From assembly GCF_963975345.1 (NCBI RefSeq), contig NZ_CAXBGE010000007.1, positions 139,594-203,593 on the forward strand: a DNA stretch of 64,000 nt, read 5' to 3'. The notes beneath the pieces were generated by a model. It was not told where the DNA came from, searched no databases, and saw only the letters and a program-made list of their open reading frames with translations. This stretch comes from Maricaulis sp963975345. Lineage in GTDB: Bacteria > Pseudomonadota > Alphaproteobacteria > Caulobacterales > Maricaulaceae. The position numbers and the translations under genes are program-made. This document shows positions 34,603 to 41,822 of this stretch, in pieces. Numbering within the stretch: the stretch's first letter is position 1; each line of letters begins with the position of its first letter.

Positions 34603-36168
34603 ATGTCGCTGATCGAACAACGAAACAGGTTTCTTTCCTTCGCCTTCGCGGCGGCGGATGTTCTGATCGAGACGGACTTGGAGGGGCTGACCTGTTATGC
34701 CGCCGGCGCAACGGCCACACTCGGCGAGCCCTCCATCGAAACAGTCGGAATCAACTTCGCTCAACGGCTTGACCGAACGTCCCGCCCGATCGTAACCGCA
34801 TTGATGCGGGGCCTGAAACCGGGCCGTCGTGTCGGGCCGGTAAGGGTCGCGGTTGGTGGCCGGGAAGTGCAATTGAGCGCCTGGCTGCTGGGCGACGACG
34901 AGAAGATACGCTGGACGATGTCCTACGCAGCGTTGACTGCCCCGGCCGAGTTGGACCCACAAGCCTTTGCCCGTAACGCACAAAACGCCATTACCACGGC
35001 GCGCAAGTCTGGCGCCCCGATGGTGATGTCCGTGCTTCAGATCGACGGAATTGAGGATATCGACCGGCTGATCGGTGCTCAGCGCGCCGGCATGCTGCGT
35101 CAGGCCATCGCCGCTGAATGCTCGATCACGGTCAGCGACGACGGCGTCGCCAAACAGGTCGACGCGGCTCGGACCGCCCTGATTCACCCGGCTTCAGCCG
35201 ATCTGAAATCCCTGCGCACCGATATCGAGGACTTGCTGCACGATAACGCGCTCAAGAATACGCGAGTCCGCATCGATTCCATCCCTGACGCGCCGGAACT
35301 TGAACCCGAAATTGCCATCCAGGCCTTCCTGCACGCCGTCAACATGGCCGCCGACAGCGCCAATGTCCTCGACGTTCAGAGCCTGCAAAAAGTTGCCGCC
35401 GAGATGATGGAGGAAACGCGCAAGCGGATGAATGAGATCCGGGCGACCATCGCCGGCCGCGTCATTGAGCCGCATGCGCAGCCCATCGTCAATCTGGAGA
35501 CCGGCAAGATCGAGCATTACGAGCTCTTGCTCCGCCTGCCCGGCGGCCAGCCCGTATCCGAAAGTGTCGACTTCGCAGAGAGCACCGGTCTGATCTATGA
35601 AATTGATATGGCAATGGTCGAGATCGGCGCCAATTTTCTGCGTGACGACTTCGACCGCCCGGCTCTCGCCGTCAACCTCTCCGGCAAATCACTGGAAAAC
35701 CCGGCCTGGGGTAAGAAATTCCTGCAGGTGCTGGCCGATTTACGGATCGACCGCAGCCGTCTCCGGTTCGAACTGACCGAGACCGCGACGGTCAGAAACG
35801 TCAAGGCCGCCAACGCCGTCATCCAGAAAATCCGAGAACGGGGCCACAAGGTCTGCCTCGACGACTTTGGCGCCGGGGCCGCCGGTTTCCAGTATCTGCG
35901 GGACTTCCCGGCCGATATCGTCAAGATCGACGGCTCTTATGTTCGCCAGCCGCAACTGGGCGAACGCGACCTGGCCATCCTCAAGGGCATGGTCTCACTA
36001 TGCCGCGAGCTCAAGGTCGATACGGTGGCTGAGATGATCGAAACCGAACAGCGTGCCAAGCAAATGCTGGCCCTCGGTGTCATCTACGGCCAGGGTTACT
36101 ATTTCGGTAAGCCTATTCCGCTTAAGGTGCTCACTGACCCAAGACGGAAGCCTTCACGCGCTGCCTGA
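34603..36168 (+). CDS. EAL-domain c-di-GMP phosphodiesterase
   Basis: A 521-residue cytoplasmic protein. Residues 1-110 look PAS-like and 115-280 are an unassigned helical region, possibly a degenerate GGDEF domain. Residues 285-515 are an EAL domain. The catalytic set appears complete: E307 and R311 (ELLLR in place of EALLR), N358, E390, the D420-D421 pair, K441, E477 and Q497. Activity in cleaving c-di-GMP to pGpG is therefore plausible. It is followed 18 bp later by a CheY-like regulator and then a histidine kinase, so the three probably act in one c-di-GMP signalling pathway. Confidence 0.87.
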   Translation: MSLIEQRNRFLSFAFAAADVLIETDLEGLTCYAAGATATLGEPSIETVGINFAQRLDRTSRPIVTALMRGLKPGRRVGPVRVAVGGREVQLSAWLLGDDEKIRWTMSYAALTAPAELDPQAFARNAQNAITTARKSGAPMVMSVLQIDGIEDIDRLIGAQRAGMLRQAIAAECSITVSDDGVAKQVDAARTALIHPASADLKSLRTDIEDLLHDNALKNTRVRIDSIPDAPELEPEIAIQAFLHAVNMAADSANVLDVQSLQKVAAEMMEETRKRMNEIRATIAGRVIEPHAQPIVNLETGKIEHYELLLRLPGGQPVSESVDFAESTGLIYEIDMAMVEIGANFLRDDFDRPALAVNLSGKSLENPAWGKKFLQVLADLRIDRSRLRFELTETATVRNVKAANAVIQKIRERGHKVCLDDFGAGAAGFQYLRDFPADIVKIDGSYVRQPQLGERDLAILKGMVSLCRELKVDTVAEMIETEQRAKQMLALGVIYGQGYYFGKPIPLKVLTDPRRKPSRAA

Positions 36169-36186
36169 CACGATTATAGGTAGATC

Positions 36187-36735
36187 ATGGCCGTTGATCT
36201 GAGCCGACTAAAAGTTCTCATTGTTGATGATAACAGCTATATGCTGACCATTCTGCGTACCCTGATGCACGGGTTCGGGATCAAGACGATCTATGAATCG
36301 CGTGATCCCGCTGAAGCTTTCGATACTGTGCGCTCGGACGCCGTCGATCTCATCGTCACCGATTATCAAATGGACATCCTTGACGGGCTCGACTTCGTAC
36401 GTTTGGTCCGCACTGCCGACGACAGTCCCAACCCGCTGATCCCGATCATCATGCTGAGCGCTTATTCGGAGCGAAGCCGGGTGCAGAGAGCGCGCGATGC
36501 CGGCGTCACCGAATTCTGCTGCAAGCCGATCACCGCCCGCGATATGTTCGCCAAAATCGTCTCGGTGGTTAACACACCGCGGCCCTTCATTCGCAACAAA
36601 TCATATTTTGGGCCCGATCGGCGGCGCCAAGGGCCCGAGGAGCGCGTCTACCATGGCGAAGAACGTCGCGCCGGAGCCAAAGCCGCTGCCGCTGCCGACG
36701 AAGGCGCTGACAAGGGAAGCGTGGACGCGGCGTGA
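36187..36735 (+). CDS. CheY-like response regulator with arginine-rich tail
   Basis: Residues 1-128 form one receiver domain, with acidic DD at 14-15, phospho-acceptor D59 and conserved K113. There is no output domain; instead residues 136-182 form a tail with two copies of an aromatic-x-G-x-acidic-R-R motif (Y140-FGPDRRR and Y155-HGEERR), then an Ala-rich end. Arg-rich tails on CheY-like proteins bind c-di-GMP in the Caulobacter Cle family. With an EAL gene directly upstream, a similar link is possible here, but it is inference. The partner kinase is likely the next gene. Confidence 0.85.
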   Translation: MAVDLSRLKVLIVDDNSYMLTILRTLMHGFGIKTIYESRDPAEAFDTVRSDAVDLIVTDYQMDILDGLDFVRLVRTADDSPNPLIPIIMLSAYSERSRVQRARDAGVTEFCCKPITARDMFAKIVSVVNTPRPFIRNKSYFGPDRRRQGPEERVYHGEERRAGAKAAAAADEGADKGSVDAA

Positions 36736-36796
36736 ATGCCCGTACGCAATGGATCGGCAGTCGACAGGACTGGCGAACGCACCGTAGTTTAGCGCC

Positions 36797-39469
36797 ATGA
36801 ATCAGGACGCCCCTCGCATCCGGCCCCTCCCCGACGAGGCAGGCCCCGCCCGCTCGGCCGCGCCATCGCGACCGGCACGCGCGCCGAAGGCAGGGCGCAG
36901 CAGCGGTGCGACCTGGATTATCCTGGCCATGATATTGTTTTCGCTCGCGTATGGCGGAATACTTCTAGTCAAGATTCAACAAGAGCGTGACGCCCTCATC
37001 ATCGAGGCCGAACGCTCCCAAGCCAATGCCGCCGGCTATCTCGCCGAACGCGTCACCGGTCGGCTGGCCGAAGCGCGCTACGCCCTGTCCTTCGCGAGCG
37101 CCGATTTGCGCAATACGCCGCTACAGGACATCGAGCGCGTTGCCCGCGCCCGGCTCGCCACCCTGAATGAATCCGAACTGATTGCCGAGCTTGCCCTTCT
37201 GCTGCCCGACGGCCGCATGCTCGCCTCTGGTGAGCCCGACATCGAGCTGCGCGAGGCCGCAGGCATCGCGCTCGACGCCTCTTCCGGCTTCACCACCGAA
37301 ATTACAGATGACGGCCACGCCTATCTGGTATTGGCGGTGCCGACCCAGTTAAGCGATGGCACGGTCGGTGCCTTTGTCGCCCGTCTGCCAGCCCTCGCAG
37401 TTCTGCCCGATTGGGGCGCAGAGCGCGTCGTCGCGCTCGCTGATGGCGAGGGCCACATGCTCGCCATCCGGCCACAAATCACCGGCGCGCGGCCCGGCAC
37501 GTCGCTGGCCCAGCGCTTCGGCCTGACCCAGGACTTCATCCAGCAGCTCGCGACAGGTGGTGGCGGGGCCAGCTCGCAGGCGCATTTCGGCGAAGAGCAG
37601 GTGACATTCGCCGTGGCACCGATTTCCGGGACCGATCTGCACGTCTATGCGCTTGGCGCGATGCGCATCAACCAGAATGCCTGGTATCGCACCATTTCTT
37701 TCTACGGGTTGATGTTCATCGCCCCGATCTTTGTCGCCATGGGTCTGAGCGCTCTCGTTTTCATGCAAATGGGCCGGCTTCGCTCGACGCGGCAGCTATT
37801 GGCCGACAATGAACAGCGTTTCCGCTTTGCCATCGAAGGCGCACGCTGCGGCGTCTGGGACTGGAATCCGGATGATGACACCGTGTTTGTCACCGACTCG
37901 TTGGCACGCATTCTCGGCATCGGTGATGCGATGCAGTGCAGCGGAGCCGAATTCCTCAAATTGTTCAGCCGCTCCGACCGTGAGAAGCTGCGCGCCGCGA
38001 TGCGTGGTGCACCAACGGGCGGCGAGGTTGATCTTGAAGTCCTCGCGGCGTCAGCCCCGGTCTGGCTGCAAATGCGCGGCGGCATTCTCAACGATGCCGG
38101 CGACGCCACCACGGCCCGTATTGTCGGCGTCGCGATCGACGTCACCGACCGCAAGGGCGCCCAAGCCCGCGTGGTTGCCGCCGAATCGCGTCTGCGCGCA
38201 GCACTCGAATCGATGACCGAATCTTTCGTGCTGTGGGATTCGCGCCAACGCCTGGTGCTCTGGAATCGCAAATTCCGCGACCTGTTCAACTTCTCCGACG
38301 GACGGCTGAAACCAGGGATGAGCTACGGCGCCGTCGAGCAGGCTGCCGCGCGCGCCATCAAGGCGGTTCATGGCGATGCCGACGGCACCGAGACCTATGA
38401 GATCGAGCTCGCCGACGGGCGCTGGCTGCACTATTCCGAGCGAGCGACCGCCGATGGCGGCCTGGTCAGCGTTGGTGCCGACATTACCGACCTCAAGCAT
38501 CACGAAGCGGCCCTGACGGAGAACGAAGCCCAGTTGCGCAAGACCGTCGACGACGTCAAACGCAGCCAGGCCCGGATCGCCGATCTCGCCAAAAAATATG
38601 AAGAAGAAAAGATTCGCGCCGAGGAAGCCAATCGCTCGAAGAGTGAATTTCTTGCCAATATGAGCCATGAATTGCGCACGCCGCTGAATGCGATCAACGG
38701 CTTCTCGGAGATCATGTTGCGCGAAATGTTCGGACCGATCGGCGACAAGCGCTATGTCGGCTACATGAAGGACATTCTCGGCTCAGGCCAACACCTGCTC
38801 GAATTGATCAATGACATCCTCGACATGTCGAAGATCGAGGCCGGCAAGATGCAACTCCAGACCGAGCCGACCGATGCCGCCGATCTGGTCGAGCAGTGCG
38901 TCCGTATCGTGCGTGGCCGTGCCGAGGAAAAACAACTTCGCCTCCACGCCGATGTTTCCGATCTGCCGGAGATCGAAGTCGATCCGCGCGCCTTCAAACA
39001 GGTGATGATCAACCTGGTCTCCAATGCCGTGAAATTCACCCCGGAAGGCGGGCGCGTCACAATTCGCGGCTTCATGTCAGGTCTCGGCGTCGCCTTCCAG
39101 GTCTCCGATACCGGCATCGGCATTGCGACCGAGGATCTGCCACGACTGGGGCGTCCATTCGAACAGATCGAGAGTCAGCACTCCAAGAGCCATCAGGGCT
39201 CCGGCCTTGGACTGGCGCTGTCAAAATCGCTGATCGAACTGCATGGCGGCACGCTGTCGATCGATTCCAAGCTTGGTGAGGGCACGACCGTCAGCTTCGT
39301 GCTGCCGATCAGCCAGGATCAACCAATCCGGTCCGGTGGCGGCGTCGCGGTCGCTGACGCACTGGAGACGCTGGCCGCTATCGACGAGGGCGGCAACGAC
39401 GCCATGCTCGAATATGAAGACGAATTCGTCGATGCGCCGATGCCATCGCGGCAAACCGCCGGCGAATAG
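36797..39469 (+). CDS. PAS-containing sensor histidine kinase (PleC/DivJ-like)
   Basis: An 890-residue membrane kinase. A Pro/Ala-rich cytoplasmic start, one transmembrane helix near 43-62, a large extracytoplasmic sensor domain and a second helix near 300-320 come first. Two PAS domains (about 340-455 and 465-575) and a coiled linker lead to the HisKA domain with H624 in SHELRTPLNAINGFSEIM, then HATPase motifs VSNAVKFTPEG, VSDTGIGI and GSGLGLALS. The HisKA block with GSGQHLLELINDILDMSKIEAGKM closely resembles that of PleC and DivJ. Orthology to either is not certain. It follows the receiver gene by 61 bp. Confidence 0.87.
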   Translation: MNQDAPRIRPLPDEAGPARSAAPSRPARAPKAGRSSGATWIILAMILFSLAYGGILLVKIQQERDALIIEAERSQANAAGYLAERVTGRLAEARYALSFASADLRNTPLQDIERVARARLATLNESELIAELALLLPDGRMLASGEPDIELREAAGIALDASSGFTTEITDDGHAYLVLAVPTQLSDGTVGAFVARLPALAVLPDWGAERVVALADGEGHMLAIRPQITGARPGTSLAQRFGLTQDFIQQLATGGGGASSQAHFGEEQVTFAVAPISGTDLHVYALGAMRINQNAWYRTISFYGLMFIAPIFVAMGLSALVFMQMGRLRSTRQLLADNEQRFRFAIEGARCGVWDWNPDDDTVFVTDSLARILGIGDAMQCSGAEFLKLFSRSDREKLRAAMRGAPTGGEVDLEVLAASAPVWLQMRGGILNDAGDATTARIVGVAIDVTDRKGAQARVVAAESRLRAALESMTESFVLWDSRQRLVLWNRKFRDLFNFSDGRLKPGMSYGAVEQAAARAIKAVHGDADGTETYEIELADGRWLHYSERATADGGLVSVGADITDLKHHEAALTENEAQLRKTVDDVKRSQARIADLAKKYEEEKIRAEEANRSKSEFLANMSHELRTPLNAINGFSEIMLREMFGPIGDKRYVGYMKDILGSGQHLLELINDILDMSKIEAGKMQLQTEPTDAADLVEQCVRIVRGRAEEKQLRLHADVSDLPEIEVDPRAFKQVMINLVSNAVKFTPEGGRVTIRGFMSGLGVAFQVSDTGIGIATEDLPRLGRPFEQIESQHSKSHQGSGLGLALSKSLIELHGGTLSIDSKLGEGTTVSFVLPISQDQPIRSGGGVAVADALETLAAIDEGGNDAMLEYEDEFVDAPMPSRQTAGE

Positions 39470-39496
39470 GCGCGCCGCGCCAAACGTTCAACAAGC

Positions 39497-40060
39497 TTAA
39501 CGACGTTCCGGCCCCTCGGGGCCATCTGGCCGTTCGTGTCGGGCGCCATCATGACGACGCCGCGAATCCGGCCCGCGTCTGCCGCGGTAGGACTCAACCC
39601 GGCCCGCCTCCAACGCCGCCGCACGAACCTCAGGGTCGAGGTCGGCGATGACCTCGATCAGCGAGGCTTCCATCTGCGTCTCGAAGCCGAGGCGAATCTC
39701 GCGCACACGTCCGAGCGCCGCCTGCGCCGCTACCGCATCAAAAGGCTCGGCCGCGAGAACGGCATCAGCCTGCTGATGCGCCTCATAGGCCTGGCGCCCA
39801 AGCCCTCGCATTGTTTCCATATTCTGGTGCAGGCGCCGTTCAGCGATTTCGCGTTCCGCCTCGGGCAGAGCCGCAAGGAAGCCGCGGACATCAAAACCCG
39901 ACATCGGCCCGCTGCGTGGCGGCCCCGGTCGAGGGCCATCCTCATGCGCAACGCGCCAGGATGGGCCATCAGCGTTTTTGTGCAGCACAAAACCAATCAG
40001 CGCGCCGTTGGCGAGTACGGAGACCAGCAGGGCGGCAATCCAGGGGGTTGGCGATCTCAT
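39497..40060 (-). CDS. Periplasmic metal-sensor-like protein (CnrX/Spy-type)
   Basis: A 187-residue protein with an N-terminal membrane anchor (WIAALLVSVLANGALIGFVL) and a helical periplasmic part rich in Glu and Arg. The LAALPEAEREIAERRLHQNMETMR, then AALGRVREIRLGFETQMEASLIEVIADLDPEVR pattern is typical of heavy-metal-sensor/Spy-CpxP-like domains. The C-terminal tail is Arg/Gly/Pro-rich. The ATG overlaps the anti-sigma stop by ATGA. In cnr-type systems the corresponding protein signals through an anti-sigma factor. Confidence 0.7.
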   Translation of the reverse strand: MRSPTPWIAALLVSVLANGALIGFVLHKNADGPSWRVAHEDGPRPGPPRSGPMSGFDVRGFLAALPEAEREIAERRLHQNMETMRGLGRQAYEAHQQADAVLAAEPFDAVAAQAALGRVREIRLGFETQMEASLIEVIADLDPEVRAAALEAGRVESYRGRRGPDSRRRHDGARHERPDGPEGPERR

Positions 40061-40461
40061 GCGTCTACTCCAAGCCAATCCACCCAGTCCTGGTCCAGAC
40101 CGGTGAAAGCATCAGCATAATAGGTTTCGACATCGTCGGTGGGCGCCATTAAGGCGCCGCTGGAAAAGCCGAGCATGACACCGACAATCAGCGCCGCAGC
40201 GGCGGCAGCGGCAGGCGCGCGCCAATTCCAGACCGGCAGTTGTTCCAGCGAGCGCAGGATGCGGCGTTCGAGCAATTCACTGGCTGGCCGTTCGGCTGGC
40301 CCCAACAACTCGTCCAGCCCGGCCTCAAGCGCCAGAGCCGCGGCGAGCCGTTCACGATTGGCCGCTGCATACGCCTGCGCCGCATCGCGCTCAGCCGCGG
40401 GCCAGCGCTCGGTATTGGCGCCATAGGCACTCAAAATCTGCTGAAATCGTTCTTCGGTCAT
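40057..40461 (-). CDS. Putative single-pass anti-sigma factor
   Basis: A 134-residue protein with a cytoplasmic N-terminus (RFQQILSAYGANTERWPAAER, a pattern often seen in genes next to ECF sigma factors), one hydrophobic segment near 83-105 and a short periplasmic acidic end. There is no zinc-binding HxxxCxxC motif. It overlaps the sigma factor stop by ATGA and the metal-sensor gene by ATGA. The function is inferred from position and topology. Confidence 0.68.
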   Translation of the reverse strand: MTEERFQQILSAYGANTERWPAAERDAAQAYAAANRERLAAALALEAGLDELLGPAERPASELLERRILRSLEQLPVWNWRAPAAAAAAALIVGVMLGFSSGALMAPTDDVETYYADAFTGLDQDWVDWLGVDA

Positions 40462-41123
40462 GGCTCTATACCTGTTTGCGCTGCCGGGACGCCCTGATAG
40501 CCCGACATCAATTCTGCGGCTTCCCCGATCAGGATCGATCTCAGATTCCGCCGTCCCCGCGCGAGCAGGGATTCGAGGGCATCGACACTGACCGACAAGA
40601 TGTCAGCCGCATCGATATTGCTCATTTCCTGGAAATGCACGAGTTCCATCGCCTGCCTTTGCCGTTCGGGCAATTGGACCATGGCGTCGGCAACCCGGTT
40701 TTCCGTCTCTGTGCGAACCAGAACGCTCTCCTGATCCGGCGCCGGGTCCGGCCGGTCGGGCAGGATCTCCGGCATGACTTCGCGCTGCTTGCGGCGGCGG
40801 TCATGGCAGAGATTGATCGCGATCCGGCTCATCCAGGTCGAAACCTGGGCCCGACCGGGCTGCCAGCGATCCGCCGCATTCCAGACCCGGATAAAAGTCT
40901 CCTGGGCAATGTCTTCGGCCGCGGCGGCGTCACCGAGCATGCGGTGCGCCAAGCCGACAATGCGTGGTAGGCGTCGATGCATCAATAGCCGGGCGGCGGC
41001 ACGGTCGCCTTCGGCGATCCGTGCCATGAGGGCCTCGTCGGTCTCTCCACCCGTCATGTCTAACGCCATGTTGCGGGTGCGGAAGGCCGCCGGATCGTTG
41101 CCGATCCGGACTTCATTTGCCAT
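40458..41123 (-). CDS. ECF-type RNA polymerase sigma factor
   Basis: A group IV sigma-70 factor. Region 2 is seen as GLAHRMLGDAAAAEDIAQETFIRVWNAADRW with RAQVSTWMSRIAINLCHDRRRK, and region 4 as QLPERQRQAMELVHFQEMSNIDAADILSVSVDALESLLARGRRNLR. Start uncertain: ATG 41123 is taken; ATGs at 41069 and 41057 fit the domain equally well. The gene sits between the EF-hand protein and its probable anti-sigma factor, all co-directional. Confidence 0.87.
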   Translation of the reverse strand: MANEVRIGNDPAAFRTRNMALDMTGGETDEALMARIAEGDRAAARLLMHRRLPRIVGLAHRMLGDAAAAEDIAQETFIRVWNAADRWQPGRAQVSTWMSRIAINLCHDRRRKQREVMPEILPDRPDPAPDQESVLVRTETENRVADAMVQLPERQRQAMELVHFQEMSNIDAADILSVSVDALESLLARGRRNLRSILIGEAAELMSGYQGVPAAQTGIEP

Positions 41124-41151
41124 TCCGCGCCCGTCAAACATGGCAAAGACA

Positions 41152-41748
41152 CTAGTTACGCCACCAGCGACGGCGATCATGGCGCTGCTCGACTGATGCG
41201 TCCAGCTCTGCCGGCGTGATCACGCCATCGCTGTCCTGGTCGAGCCGTGCAAAGCCGGGGTGCTCGACGCCGAGGAATTCGGCGCGCGAGACCCGATTAT
41301 CGCCATCGGCATCGGCCCGCTGCATCCCAGGTTCGGCATCCGGGCCGCGCCGTTCGGCGTCTGGACCGCGACGTTCACCGCCACGGCGATGGTCGGCGCG
41401 CCGGCCTTCGCGTTCTGGCCGGTCGGCCTGCTCCGGGTTCGCTTCGCGCATGGCGCGCATGCGTTGATGGACCGGCGATTGATCGGCCTCATCGAGATAG
41501 CCATCGCCATTGCGGTCCATCCAGTCGAACATTTCGCCCTGCAGCGCATCCAGTTCGGCGCGGGTGATCGAATTATCGCCATTGGCGTCGGCCACGCGCA
41601 GCATCATCATGCCGTGCTCCATGCCACCGCCCGAACCACCGTGACGACCAGGGCCGTCATGACCGCGACCAGGCTGTGCCTGGGCTGCGGTTCCAGCCAG
41701 CATCATCGCCGAGCCGGCCAGCAATGTGATGAGAATTGAGTTTTTCAT
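41152..41748 (-). CDS. Secreted protein with four EF-hands
   Basis: A 198-residue protein with a signal peptide (MKNSILITLLAGSAMMLAG, cleavage after AAQA) and a Gly/His-rich segment. Four EF-hand loops follow: DANGDNSITRAE (54-65), DRNGDGYLDEAD (78-89), DADGDNRVSRAE (146-157) and DQDSDGVITPAE (170-181). All loops keep acidic residues at positions 1, 3, 5 and 12 or near equivalents, so calcium binding is likely. A tandem AERRGPD repeat separates the pairs. AGGA lies eight bases before the ATG. It precedes the ECF sigma operon by about 28 bp and may be its target or sensor. Confidence 0.82.
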   Translation of the reverse strand: MKNSILITLLAGSAMMLAGTAAQAQPGRGHDGPGRHGGSGGGMEHGMMMLRVADANGDNSITRAELDALQGEMFDWMDRNGDGYLDEADQSPVHQRMRAMREANPEQADRPEREGRRADHRRGGERRGPDAERRGPDAEPGMQRADADGDNRVSRAEFLGVEHPGFARLDQDSDGVITPAELDASVEQRHDRRRWWRN

Positions 41749-41822
41749 GGGTAAAATCCTGTTTGTCAGCGTCCTCGCATGCCCCTTCAACGCAATGAGC
41801 AGGAAAATCCGTCGCGGACCGG

